Below are positions 34,120 to 43,281 of a stretch of DNA of 64,000 bases, in pieces. The stretch comes from Clostridium_AD sp050717515 (GTDB lineage: Bacteria > Bacillota > Clostridia > Clostridiales > Clostridiaceae), in NCBI RefSeq assembly GCF_050717515.1, contig NZ_JBOITL010000025.1, positions 470,880-534,879 on the forward strand, written 5' to 3'. The notes below the pieces were generated by a model. The model saw nothing but the letters and a program-made list of their open reading frames with translations. It was not told where the DNA came from and made no database searches. Every line of letters starts with the position of its first letter. The stretch's first letter is position 1. The position numbers were made by a program, and so were the translations under genes.

Positions 34120-34980
34120 GTGAAAAAAGTTTTAGTGCTAGGTGCAACAGGTATGGCCGGGCATATGATTAGCAGTTATTTTAAAACTCTATCAGAAAAA
34201 TATGTAGTGTATGATATATGCCATACTGTTAAATTAGAAGAAAATTCTATAATACTAGATATACATGATTTAAACTTATTAAACACAATTATTGTAGAAC
34301 TTAATCCGGATATCATAATCAATTCTATTGGAATCCTTAATAAAAATGCTGAAGATGACCCTTCTAATACTATATTTATTAATTCTTATTTACCAAGATA
34401 CTTAGAAGAAGGATTTAAAAATACTAATATTAAACTTATTCACCTAAGTACAGATTGTGTTTTTTCAGGTGACGCAGGCAATTACAGCGAAATTTCTGTG
34501 CCAGATGGAAAAGATCTGTATGCGAAAACGAAAATACTGGGTGAAATAAATAATAATAAAGACCTAACAGTTCGCACTTCAATAATAGGACCGGAACTAA
34601 AGCATAAAGGTACAGGATTACTACATTGGTTTATGAAACAAAACGCAACTGTTATAGGATATTCCAAAGTTATATGGTCAGGAGTTACTACACTGGAGCT
34701 AGGAAAGTGTCTGGACCTTATGATAGAAAATGACTTAAGTGGATTATATAATCTGACTTCAAAAGCTTCAATTAGTAAATATGAGTTATTAAAAATTGTT
34801 AATTCTGTATTTGACAAAAACATACTAATTGAAAGTTTTGGACAAATTGAAAATGATAAATCTCTCATTAGTATCAGAAAAGATTTTTCTGTAGAATTGC
34901 CTGCTTATACAGAAATGGTTAGTGAGTTAAAAGATTGGATGCTAAAAAACAGGCAGATATATTCCCAATATTTTTTGTAA
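34120..34980 (+). CDS. RmlD/WbvR-type sugar-nucleotide 4-reductase
   Basis: A 286-residue SDR of the RmlD superfamily: VLVLGATGMAGHMI NAD(P) motif, STDCVFSG and YAKTKILGE with catalytic Tyr and Lys. FnlB enzymes of the L-FucNAc route carry an extra C-terminal cupin, which is absent here; the size fits WbvR of the UDP-L-QuiNAc route. It could also serve as the missing RmlD for dTDP-rhamnose. GTG start follows GGGGTGAGG. Confidence 0.8.
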   Translation: MKKVLVLGATGMAGHMISSYFKTLSEKYVVYDICHTVKLEENSIILDIHDLNLLNTIIVELNPDIIINSIGILNKNAEDDPSNTIFINSYLPRYLEEGFKNTNIKLIHLSTDCVFSGDAGNYSEISVPDGKDLYAKTKILGEINNNKDLTVRTSIIGPELKHKGTGLLHWFMKQNATVIGYSKVIWSGVTTLELGKCLDLMIENDLSGLYNLTSKASISKYELLKIVNSVFDKNILIESFGQIENDKSLISIRKDFSVELPAYTEMVSELKDWMLKNRQIYSQYFL

Positions 34981-35058
34981 GTAGTTATAACATGCATATC
35001 AGAGCGAATATAAAAAGTGAAGCTTCGTATTTTCACAATACTAATGGGGGTACTGCAT

Positions 35059-36075
35059 ATGTTTGAAGACAAATCTATTTTAATCACCGGGGGTACAGGT
35101 TCCTGGGGAAATGAGCTCACAACTCAACTTTTAGAAATGAATCCTAAGCAAATAATTATATATTCAAGAAGTGAATTAAACCAAGTTAATATGCAGCGTA
35201 AATTTAATAATCCTAAGTTAAAATTTATTATAGGTGATATAAGGGATTATGAATCAATAAAACAAGCTACAAAAAATGTACAGTATATTTTTCATTTGGC
35301 GGCCTTAAAGCATGTACCTATTTGTGAGGAGCAGCCCTACGAGGCAATCAAAACCAATATTACAGGTGTTAAAAACCTTATTAAAGCAGCAATTGAAAAT
35401 AACGCTATCAAAGTAATTGATGTTTCTACAGATAAGGCTGTTGAGCCAATAAACGTTTATGGAATGACAAAAGCTATTGGAGAAAAATTAATAATTCATG
35501 CGAGTACAATAACCGAAAACACCAAGTTTGTTTGCATTCGGGCAGGAAATGTATTGGGAACCAATGGAAGCGTTGTGCCATATTTCATAGACCAAGTAAA
35601 GAGATTTAATGAAATTACAATTACGGATACTGAAATGACAAGGTATTTCTTAACTTTAAAACAGGCAATACAGTTAATATTTAAAGCAATTAAGAGTAGT
35701 ATAGGCGGGGAAACCTTTGTAATGAAAATGCCTGGTTATAAAATAGTAGATATAGCTAAAATCATACAAGATGAATTTGGAGATGAACATTGTAGCGTAA
35801 AAATAATAGGTAAAAGACCCGGTGAAAAGTTGCAAGAAGTATTAATATCAAGGTATGAAGCTGAAAATGCATATATTTATGATAAGGACTATTTTGTAAT
35901 TCTACCTCAAATAAATATAGAGGGTTTAAAAGAATATTATAAAAAATTAAATTTGAAATCTCTAAATAAAAGTGAATATTCATCTAATGATTATGTATTA
36001 GGATACAATGAAGCTAAGGAAATGCTTATTAAAGGCGGATTTATTGACAATAAGGAAATTAATATAAATTTATAG
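35059..36075 (+). CDS. FnlA/WbvB-like UDP-GlcNAc 4,6-dehydratase/5-epimerase
   Basis: A 338-residue SDR. Residues 1-20 hold FEDKSILITGGTGSWGNEL, followed by GDIRDYESI, HLAALKHVPICEEQP, the DVSTDKAVEPINVYGMTKAIGEK active site, and GKRPGEKLQEVLIS near residue 240, as in the FnlA/CapE group. Product would be a UDP-4-keto-2,6-dideoxy-L-sugar for the two preceding enzymes. ATG at 35059 follows GGGGGT; the upstream ATG/TTG candidates overlap no ribosome site. Confidence 0.88.
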   Translation: MFEDKSILITGGTGSWGNELTTQLLEMNPKQIIIYSRSELNQVNMQRKFNNPKLKFIIGDIRDYESIKQATKNVQYIFHLAALKHVPICEEQPYEAIKTNITGVKNLIKAAIENNAIKVIDVSTDKAVEPINVYGMTKAIGEKLIIHASTITENTKFVCIRAGNVLGTNGSVVPYFIDQVKRFNEITITDTEMTRYFLTLKQAIQLIFKAIKSSIGGETFVMKMPGYKIVDIAKIIQDEFGDEHCSVKIIGKRPGEKLQEVLISRYEAENAYIYDKDYFVILPQINIEGLKEYYKKLNLKSLNKSEYSSNDYVLGYNEAKEMLIKGGFIDNKEININL

Positions 36076-36102
36076 AAACAGCAATTATGGTGGTGAAATT
36101 TA

Positions 36103-36873
36103 ATGAAAGTAGTAATACTTTGTGGTGGCAAGGGAACACGTATGCGCGAAGAGACAGAATATCGACCTAAGCCTTTAGTTAATATTGGTGGTAAACCGAT
36201 TCTGTGGCACATAATGAAAATATATTCAAGCTATGGATTTAATGATTTTATTTTATGTGTTGGGTACAAAGGAGAAATGATAAAGCAGTATTTTATGGAT
36301 ATGTACTGGAGAAATAATGATTTTACACTGCATTTCAATGGTGATAGAAAATTAGAATATCATACACAAGAAGATGAAAATTGGAATGTTACGATTGTTG
36401 ATACAGGAATTGAAACTATGACGGGTGGAAGGCTAAAACAAGTAGAAAAATATATAGATGATGAGGAATTTATGCTTACTTATGGAGATGGATTAAGCAA
36501 CGTAAATATCTTAGAGCTTTTAGAATTTCATAGAAAAAAAGGTAGGATTGGAACACTTACAGGGGTAAATCCTATTTCGACTTTTGGATTTATGGAGGTT
36601 GAAGATGGAATTATTGTGGACTTTAAAGAAAAGCCTATTTTAAAAGACATGATTAATGGGGGGTTTATGGTATTAAATAAGGAAGTGTTTAAATATTTGC
36701 CAAGTGAAGATTGTTTTTTTGAACAAGAACCTATAAAAAATCTTGCGAAAAATAAACAGCTTGCGGTTTATGAGCATAACGGCTTCTGGGTGGCTATAGA
36801 TACTTTCAAGGATGTTGAAGCTGTAAATAAATTATGGGATAAAGGGGAACATTTATGGAGCGCAGCAGATTAG
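36103..36873 (+). CDS. rfbF: Glucose-1-phosphate cytidylyltransferase
   Basis: A 256-residue nucleotidyltransferase that makes CDP-glucose. MKVVILCGGKGTRMREETEYRPKPLVNIGGKPILWHIMK is in outline the family signature (first part cited only by its start VVILCGGKGTRM), with TYGDGLSNVN, GTLTGVNP and FWVAIDTFKD later. It is the committed step to CDP-deoxy sugars. It overlaps the next gene by 19 bases, so translation is coupled. Confidence 0.94.
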   Translation: MKVVILCGGKGTRMREETEYRPKPLVNIGGKPILWHIMKIYSSYGFNDFILCVGYKGEMIKQYFMDMYWRNNDFTLHFNGDRKLEYHTQEDENWNVTIVDTGIETMTGGRLKQVEKYIDDEEFMLTYGDGLSNVNILELLEFHRKKGRIGTLTGVNPISTFGFMEVEDGIIVDFKEKPILKDMINGGFMVLNKEVFKYLPSEDCFFEQEPIKNLAKNKQLAVYEHNGFWVAIDTFKDVEAVNKLWDKGEHLWSAAD

Positions 36874-37943
36874 ATTTGTTTAATGGCTTTTACAAAGGTA
36901 AAAGAATATTAATTACTGGACATACAGGATTTAAGGGTTCCTGGCTTTCAATTTGGTTAAATGAATTAGGAGCTGTGGTTGTTGGCTATGGCTTAGATCC
37001 ATATACAGAAAACGATAACTTTATTGTAACTGGATTAAAGGATAAAGTAATAGATACAAGGGGAGATATAAGGGATTGTAAAAAGTTACAAGGAGTATTT
37101 ACAAAATATAAACCAGAAATAGTATTTCATCTTGCAGCTCAATCAATTGTAAGACGTTCTTATGAAATTCCAAAAGAAACCTACGAAGTAAATGTTATGG
37201 GGACACTAAACCTACTCGAGTGTATTAGAAATTCAGATTCTGCTAAGGTCGGGGTAATGATTACAACAGATAAATGTTATGAAAATAAAGAACAAATTTG
37301 TCCATATAGGGAACTTGATCCTATGGGAGGGTACGACCCATATAGCTCCAGTAAAGGTTGTGCAGAAATTCTTATTGCATCTTATAGAAATTCATTTTTA
37401 AGCCCAAAGGATTATGATAAGCACGGCACGTCAATAGCATCTGTTCGGGCAGGAAATGTTATTGGTGGAGGTGATTGGTCAAGGGATAGAATAGTCCCCG
37501 ATTGCATAAAAAAGCTTATAGAAAATAAAGATATCGAAATAAGAAATCCTAATGCAGTTAGGCCATGGCAATATGTGCTTGAACCATTAAGAGGGTATTT
37601 GATTCTTGCTTCTCAAATGTATAATGATGGTATAAACTTCTGTAGTGGTTGGAATTTTGGTCCGAATAATGATTCTATAGTTTCTGTAAAGAATGTTGTA
37701 GATATAATTATTAATAAGTGGGGAAAAGGAAAATGGATAGATTTATCTAATAATAGTGCAGTGCATGAGGCAAATTTATTGAGTTTGGATTGCACTAAAG
37801 CAAGAGTTCGATTAGGTTGGGAACCAAAATTAAATATAGATAGAGCAATAGAATATACAGTAGATTGGTATAAAAATTACAAGAATAGAAATGTTTATGA
37901 TTTCTGTAGAAAACAAATTCTGGAATATACATCTATTTCTTAG
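36855..37943 (+). CDS. rfbG: CDP-glucose 4,6-dehydratase
   Basis: A 362-residue SDR that makes CDP-4-keto-6-deoxyglucose. RILITGHTGFKGSWLSIWL, the TTDKCYEN active site and YDPYSSSKGCAEI with Tyr/Lys are present, as are RAGNVIGGGDWSRDRIVPDC and the RPWQYVLEPLRGYL motif. ATG at 36855 follows AAAGGGG within the end of rfbF. It feeds RfbH and/or the ThDP enzymes downstream. Confidence 0.95.
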   Translation: MERSRLDLFNGFYKGKRILITGHTGFKGSWLSIWLNELGAVVVGYGLDPYTENDNFIVTGLKDKVIDTRGDIRDCKKLQGVFTKYKPEIVFHLAAQSIVRRSYEIPKETYEVNVMGTLNLLECIRNSDSAKVGVMITTDKCYENKEQICPYRELDPMGGYDPYSSSKGCAEILIASYRNSFLSPKDYDKHGTSIASVRAGNVIGGGDWSRDRIVPDCIKKLIENKDIEIRNPNAVRPWQYVLEPLRGYLILASQMYNDGINFCSGWNFGPNNDSIVSVKNVVDIIINKWGKGKWIDLSNNSAVHEANLLSLDCTKARVRLGWEPKLNIDRAIEYTVDWYKNYKNRNVYDFCRKQILEYTSIS

Positions 37944-38025
37944 TTTAAGAGAATTTATACTAGAAAATAACTACTAGTTATATAAGAATTTTTGGAATGC
38001 TCTATAGCGAAAGGGGTTAATTATC

Positions 38026-39735
38026 ATGAAAGCAAGTGATTATATAGTTGAATTTTTGATATCAAAGGGAATTACTGATGTGTTTGGCTATCCAGGTGGA
38101 GTGATATGCCATTTGATGGACTCTTTTAATAAATATAAGGATAAAATTTGCGCCCATACTAACTATCATGAACAAGCAGCTGCCTTTGCTGCATGTGGAT
38201 ACGCACAGACTTCTTTAAAACCTGGAGTAGCATATGCTACTAGTGGCCCTGGCGCTACAAACTTAATTACTGGTATTTGCAATGCATATTTTGATTCCAT
38301 TCCTACTATTTTTATTACAGGACAAGTAGATACTTATGCAGCTAAAGGAAGTTTAAATGTTAGACAAAGGGGATTTCAAGAAACAGACATTATTTCTATG
38401 GTAAAGAGTGTTACCAAATACTGTGTTCGTGTAGAATCGCAAGATAAATTACAAGAGTATTTGGAAAAAGCATATTACCATGCGACCACAGGAAGACAAG
38501 GGCCAGTTTTGCTCGATATCCCAGCGGATATACAAAGGTCGGAAATAGATATAAAAATAGAGGAAAGTTTTTCAATAAAATCAACTGAACTGAAAAATCG
38601 TCAAGAGAAAGTAAAAATTATCATTGATGCACTAAAAAAAGCAGAAAGACCATGTTTTTTGATTGGTTCAGGTATAAAACAAAGTGGTATGTTAAAAGAA
38701 TTTAAAACATTAGTGAAGTATGTAAGCGTGCCAGTTGTAACAAGCATGTTAGCTTTTGATGTCTTGGCATGCGACCATTCTTTAAATTACGGATTTGCGG
38801 GTGCGAATGGCCATCGCTATGCAAATTTAATTCTGGCTAAAAGTGATTTGGTTATTACATTTGGTACGAGATTGGACTTAAAGCAAGTTGGTGGAATAAG
38901 AGAGGAATTTGTGGCCAATGCAAAATTAATGCGAATTGACATAGATTCAGATGAGATTAGCTATAAAGTCAGGAAAGATGAGATTCAAATTTTAGCAGAT
39001 TTAAAACAATTAATTCCAGAACTATTAAACAGCTTAAAGGGAATTGAGCTTAATTATACTGAGTGGATATCTGTGTGCAATATTATTAAAAATGAATTAA
39101 GAGATATGGACAATGCCAAGTACCACGATTTCATTTATGCAATAAGTAATAAAATTCCGGATAATACAGTGATCACTGCAGATGTTGGTCATCAACAAGT
39201 ATGGGTGGCACAAGCTTTTAAGGTAAAAGAAAAACAGTCTGTCTATTTTTCGGGAGGACACGGGTCTATGGGCTATTCACTGCCTGCAGCTATTGGAGCA
39301 TACTATGGCACTGGGAGACCGGTTATTAGTATTAATGGAGATGGAGGAGTGCAAATGAATATTCAAGAATTGCAATTTGTACGAAGAGAAAATCTTCCTA
39401 TAACTATAGTTGTTATTAATAATTTTGCATTAGGAATGATTAGGTATTTTCAAGAGATGAATTTTAATGGTAATTATACTCAAACAACTGCTGATTCTGG
39501 CTATACAGTACCGAATTTTGAGGCAATAACCAAAGCTTATGGTTTAGCCTATTATAAAGTGAAGGAATTAGAAGATATTGAGCAGATTGATTTTAATAGT
39601 ATGGAACCTTCACTAATAGAAGTTCAATTACCAATGAATACTTATTTGCATCCTAAGTTTGCATTTAATAAACCCAATCAAGATCAAGAACCAGCTATAG
39701 ATAGAAAATTATATGAGTATTTAATGGTACTTTAG
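38026..39735 (+). CDS. YerE/acetolactate-synthase-like ThDP enzyme
   Basis: A 569-residue thiamine-diphosphate enzyme with the three-domain acetohydroxyacid synthase layout: Pyr domain with the activating Glu49 in NYHEQAAAF, a central domain (LIGSGIKQSG), and the PP domain with GDGG at 438 and NN at 465-466. No small regulatory subunit gene is nearby and the neighbours are CDP-sugar genes. This matches YerE of the yersiniose pathway, which adds an acetyl unit from pyruvate to a CDP-4-keto sugar. True acetolactate synthase is the alternative, but the context argues against it. ATG follows AAAGGGG at 8-10 bases. Confidence 0.8.
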   Translation: MKASDYIVEFLISKGITDVFGYPGGVICHLMDSFNKYKDKICAHTNYHEQAAAFAACGYAQTSLKPGVAYATSGPGATNLITGICNAYFDSIPTIFITGQVDTYAAKGSLNVRQRGFQETDIISMVKSVTKYCVRVESQDKLQEYLEKAYYHATTGRQGPVLLDIPADIQRSEIDIKIEESFSIKSTELKNRQEKVKIIIDALKKAERPCFLIGSGIKQSGMLKEFKTLVKYVSVPVVTSMLAFDVLACDHSLNYGFAGANGHRYANLILAKSDLVITFGTRLDLKQVGGIREEFVANAKLMRIDIDSDEISYKVRKDEIQILADLKQLIPELLNSLKGIELNYTEWISVCNIIKNELRDMDNAKYHDFIYAISNKIPDNTVITADVGHQQVWVAQAFKVKEKQSVYFSGGHGSMGYSLPAAIGAYYGTGRPVISINGDGGVQMNIQELQFVRRENLPITIVVINNFALGMIRYFQEMNFNGNYTQTTADSGYTVPNFEAITKAYGLAYYKVKELEDIEQIDFNSMEPSLIEVQLPMNTYLHPKFAFNKPNQDQEPAIDRKLYEYLMVL

Positions 39736-39766
39736 TTTTAGATATTGAAGAAAGGATGGAAATAAA

Positions 39767-40783
39767 ATGGGCAAAATAATGATTTTAGATTGCACATTAA
39801 GAGACGGTGGTTATATTAACAACTGGCAATTTGGAAAAGATGAAATATCAGATATTCAAAAAAAATTGGTTTCCACAGGAGTTGATATTGTTGAAATAGG
39901 TTTTCTGAAAAATGAGATATACAATTCAGATAGAACGGTATTTTCAACTGAAAAACAGATTGAAGCTATTATTACTCCAAAAGGAAAAAATGTTTTATAT
40001 GCGGCTATGGTAGAAGTTATAAATCCACTACCAATAGAATATCTATCACAAAGAACAGATACATCAATTGATATCATTAGGGTTATTGTTTGGAAGCGCT
40101 TACTAAAAGAGGGTTTCGAATATTGTAAGGCAATTATTGAAAAAGGTTATAAATTGTGTGTTCAACCAGCGCGAGTTGACCAGTATTCCCAGCAAGAATT
40201 TGTTGAGCTGGTTGAGTTATTTAACCAGCTAAGTCCTATGGCAGTGTATGTTGTTGACAGTTGGGGAACGCAGGATAAAGAAGGTATTTTAAGATATATT
40301 GATTTAGCTGACAAACACTTAAAAAAGGATATCGCATTGGGATTTCATGGTCATAATAATCTACAACAGGCCTTTTGCTGTGCTGAAGCTTTTGTAGAGT
40401 TAGGCTTAAGCAGAGATATTATAATTGATGGAAGTATTTATGGAATAGGACGTGGTGCAGGAAATCTCAATTTAGAAATATTTGCTAGGTACTTAAATAT
40501 AAAATTCGATAAAAAATATGATATAGCACCAATGCTTAAAATTTATTCTGATTATATAGAAAAAATTTATAAGCAGCGTCCCTGGGGATATTCCCTTCCA
40601 AGTTATCTCACGGCATGTTCTAATTGTAACCCTGAATATGCAAGTTATTACGACTTTGAAAAGAAATTATCCCTTAAGGCCATTGCTGATATAATAAGTA
40701 AATTAAATGATAGGGATAAGATAATATTTACAAGTGGTACGGCAGATAGTTATATAGAAAGATATTTAGAAACAAGAAAATGA
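39767..40783 (+). CDS. DRE-TIM (HMGL-like) aldolase
   Basis: A 338-residue TIM-barrel enzyme of the DRE-TIM metallolyase group (HMG-CoA lyase, isopropylmalate synthase, 4-hydroxy-2-oxovalerate aldolase). ILDCTLRDGGYINNW at residues 6-20 carries the catalytic Arg/Asp and metal Asp, and GFHGHNN near residue 195 supplies two metal His. The family cleaves or forms C-C bonds with pyruvate- or acetyl-type units. No partner aldehyde dehydrogenase is present, so this is not the catabolic DmpFG pair. It may build or trim a side chain made with the ThDP enzymes around it. Confidence 0.82.
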   Translation: MGKIMILDCTLRDGGYINNWQFGKDEISDIQKKLVSTGVDIVEIGFLKNEIYNSDRTVFSTEKQIEAIITPKGKNVLYAAMVEVINPLPIEYLSQRTDTSIDIIRVIVWKRLLKEGFEYCKAIIEKGYKLCVQPARVDQYSQQEFVELVELFNQLSPMAVYVVDSWGTQDKEGILRYIDLADKHLKKDIALGFHGHNNLQQAFCCAEAFVELGLSRDIIIDGSIYGIGRGAGNLNLEIFARYLNIKFDKKYDIAPMLKIYSDYIEKIYKQRPWGYSLPSYLTACSNCNPEYASYYDFEKKLSLKAIADIISKLNDRDKIIFTSGTADSYIERYLETRK

Positions 40784-40833
40784 ATAAATAATTACTTGCA
40801 AAGCTTTAATATTCTGGAAAGGAGCGTTATTTA

Positions 40834-41619
40834 TTGGAAGATATCTCAAAGGAGCTACGAAAACTAAGTATTAACCTTTCACACAAGTGCAATGATGGAA
40901 ATCTTCAGAGTGTATTTTCATGTTTGGAAATTTTATGGACCTTATATGACAAAATTATGAATTGGAGTCCGGAGCTTGCAGCAGATGATGATAGAGACTT
41001 CTTTTTAATTAGTAAAGGACAGGGAACTTTAGCATTATTTCCTGTACTTATAAAAAAAGGATTTTTTAAAGAAGAAGAACTTCGAGAAATTGGATCTTTT
41101 AATTCAAAGTTTTGTATCCAGACAGATATAACTAAATTTCATGGAGGTGTGGAAAACTCTGCTGGCTCATTGGGACATGGACTTCCCATGGCTGCTGGAA
41201 TAGCAATGGCTAATAAAATTAAGAAATCACCATCAAGAGTATTTGTGCTAACAGGAGATGGTGAATTTAATGAAGGAACTATGTGGGAAGCATGTATTTT
41301 TGCGGCAGGTAAAAAGCTAGATAATTTATGCGTTATCATAGATGATAATAATTCTGTTAGTGCAATGATTGACATGGGAGATATGAAAAAGAAACTCCAT
41401 AGTTTTGGATTTGATGTATACGAAGTAAATGGTCATAATTTAGATGAATTGCAGGAAGTATTATCGAAAAAACCTAAAGAGGGATGTCCTATGGCGGTGA
41501 TAGCACATACAGTTAGAGGCTATGGAAGTAAAACAATGATGGCTGAATCAATATGGTTCCATAAAGCCCCTAATACCCATGAACTGGAAATGCTAACGGT
41601 GGAGGTTGATAATTTTTGA
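40834..41619 (+). CDS. Transketolase-like N-terminal subunit
   Basis: A 261-residue ThDP-binding half of a split transketolase. HGGVENSAGSLGHGLPMAAGIAMA, TGDGEFNEGTMWEACIFA (GDG motif) and DDNNSVS are the cofactor-binding parts, followed by VIAHTVRGYGS. TTG start follows AAAGGAG. The next gene starts within its stop codon (TTGA overlap), so the halves are made together. Given its place between CDP-sugar genes it may move a two-carbon ketol unit to a sugar nucleotide instead of serving the pentose-phosphate pathway. Confidence 0.85.
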   Translation: MEDISKELRKLSINLSHKCNDGNLQSVFSCLEILWTLYDKIMNWSPELAADDDRDFFLISKGQGTLALFPVLIKKGFFKEEELREIGSFNSKFCIQTDITKFHGGVENSAGSLGHGLPMAAGIAMANKIKKSPSRVFVLTGDGEFNEGTMWEACIFAAGKKLDNLCVIIDDNNSVSAMIDMGDMKKKLHSFGFDVYEVNGHNLDELQEVLSKKPKEGCPMAVIAHTVRGYGSKTMMAESIWFHKAPNTHELEMLTVEVDNF

Positions 41620-42506
41620 GAAGAACATTTTTAAGACAAATATCAGACATAATTAAAAATGAACAGGACACCACTTTTTTTACAGTTGATATCGGTATGT
41701 GGGCAATTCAGGATATTTTGAGAGACATTCCTGATCGTGCTATGAATGTAGGAATATATGAAGATGGTATGTTTAGTATTGCTGCAGGGATGGCATTAAG
41801 GGGACTCATACCTACTATTTTTGGTATTCAACCATATCTCATAGAGAGAACCCTTGAGCAGATTAAAATGGATTTTGCCTATCAAAAACTTGGAGTGAAT
41901 GTAGTAGGAACTGGTGCGGCTATTGACTATTCAAAATACGGCTATTCACATTATTGTGCAGAAGATGTGGGAATAATAAAATTGATTCCGGGGGTTGAAT
42001 TTATTGCACCTGGAACTGCAAAACAGTTTGAACAGTTATTTAAGCTCGCATACAGAAATGGTCATCCTACATTTTTCAGAATTAGTGATCATCCTAACAA
42101 ATTTGAATGTGATGTAGAATTTGGAAAAGCCAGTGTCATAAAAACAGGATCGAAAGCTACTGTTATTGCTGTTTCCGTAATGCTAGATGTAGTTCTAGAA
42201 ACATGCAAGGATGAAGATGTAACTATTTTGTATTATACTACATTAGAACCATTTGACAGGATAACTTTAGCTAATAATTGTTCATCAAATAAGATTTTGG
42301 TATGTGAACCACATTATGTAGGAAGTCTTTTATACGACATTATAGAAGCTCTTCCAGATAGAGCTTTGGAAGTGAAAAGTGTGGGCTTGCCAAGAGAAAT
42401 CTTTAGGAATTACGGGACTTATAATGAAAAAATTGAGTTCTATGGACTAAATGTTAAAAATATAAGAGAAAAGCTTTATGAATTTATAGAACCAACAAGA
42501 CTATAA
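41616..42506 (+). CDS. Transketolase-like C-terminal subunit
   Basis: A 296-residue partner of the preceding half. It holds the pyrimidine-binding domain with the activating Glu in NVGIYEDGMFSIAAGMAL, and the C-terminal domain (KILVCEPHYVGSLLYDII). TTG start overlaps the upstream stop by two bases, with GGTGGAGG before it. Compared with housekeeping transketolases it is compact, as in two-subunit enzymes of secondary-metabolite and polysaccharide loci. Confidence 0.85.
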   Translation: MRRTFLRQISDIIKNEQDTTFFTVDIGMWAIQDILRDIPDRAMNVGIYEDGMFSIAAGMALRGLIPTIFGIQPYLIERTLEQIKMDFAYQKLGVNVVGTGAAIDYSKYGYSHYCAEDVGIIKLIPGVEFIAPGTAKQFEQLFKLAYRNGHPTFFRISDHPNKFECDVEFGKASVIKTGSKATVIAVSVMLDVVLETCKDEDVTILYYTTLEPFDRITLANNCSSNKILVCEPHYVGSLLYDIIEALPDRALEVKSVGLPREIFRNYGTYNEKIEFYGLNVKNIREKLYEFIEPTRL

Positions 42507-42522
42507 TTTAGAGGGTGATGGT

Positions 42523-43263
42523 ATGGGGAAATTGGATGATAAAGTTGCAATAGTAACTGGTTCCACATCAGGTATTGGTGAAGCCATAGCAAAAATGTTT
42601 GCGTTAGAAGGATCAAAAGTAGTTGTTTCAGGACGCAATGCAGAAAGAGGGAAAAAGATAGTAGATGAAATAATTGGGTGGGGTGGGGTAGCGGTATTTT
42701 TGACCTGTGATACTACTAAAGAGGATGATATTAGAAAATTGATAAAATCAACTATTCAATTATTTGAAAAATTAAATATTCTTGTAAACAATGCTGGATT
42801 ATTTTTTACAGGGCCACTAGAAAAACTCGAATCGGATAGATGGGATGAAATGTTTAATTTAAATGTAAAAGGATATTTTTTAATGTCAAAATATGCTATG
42901 CCATATCTAGTTCAGTCTGGCTCTGGTGTAATTCTTAATAATGCGTCTGTAGCAGGCATGCAGTCTTATGCAAGTGGAAGTTCTTATGCATACAGTGCTT
43001 CAAAAGCAGCAGTAGTACAATTGTCAAGAATTTTGGCTCTGAACTATGGAAAAGAAGGTGTGCGTGTGAATACGATCTGCCCAGGAATTATAGGGACGCC
43101 AATTTTTCAGGGGCGAGATGTGTCAGGTTCTTCTGCAAAGATTCCTCTAGGTAGAGTTGGAAAACCAGAAGATGTTGCAAAAGTAGCAACTTTTCTTGTC
43201 TCAGATGAAGCAGAATATCTGACAGGCATTGTGCTACCAATAGATGGAGGGCTGTCAATATAA
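42523..43263 (+). CDS. Classical SDR oxidoreductase
   Basis: A 246-residue short-chain dehydrogenase: VAIVTGSTSGIGEAIA cofactor motif, NNAG, catalytic Ser in NNASVAG, YSASKAAVV with Tyr/Lys, and the C-terminal GIVLPIDGGLSI. In the yersiniose pathway a reductase (YerF) reduces the acetyl side chain after YerE; this SDR is a candidate for such a step on the branched sugar, though YerF need not be of this subfamily. ATG follows GAGGGTGA; 16 bases after the transketolase half and 18 bases before rfbH. Confidence 0.85.
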   Translation: MGKLDDKVAIVTGSTSGIGEAIAKMFALEGSKVVVSGRNAERGKKIVDEIIGWGGVAVFLTCDTTKEDDIRKLIKSTIQLFEKLNILVNNAGLFFTGPLEKLESDRWDEMFNLNVKGYFLMSKYAMPYLVQSGSGVILNNASVAGMQSYASGSSYAYSASKAAVVQLSRILALNYGKEGVRVNTICPGIIGTPIFQGRDVSGSSAKIPLGRVGKPEDVAKVATFLVSDEAEYLTGIVLPIDGGLSI

Positions 43264-43281
43264 TCAGTAAAGAGGTGTATT

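Noticed and set aside
38026..39735. Plain acetolactate synthase (ilvB) for branched-chain amino acids
   Set aside because: No ilvN, ilvC or leu genes are nearby and it is embedded in CDP-sugar genes. The possibility stays open but is less likely.
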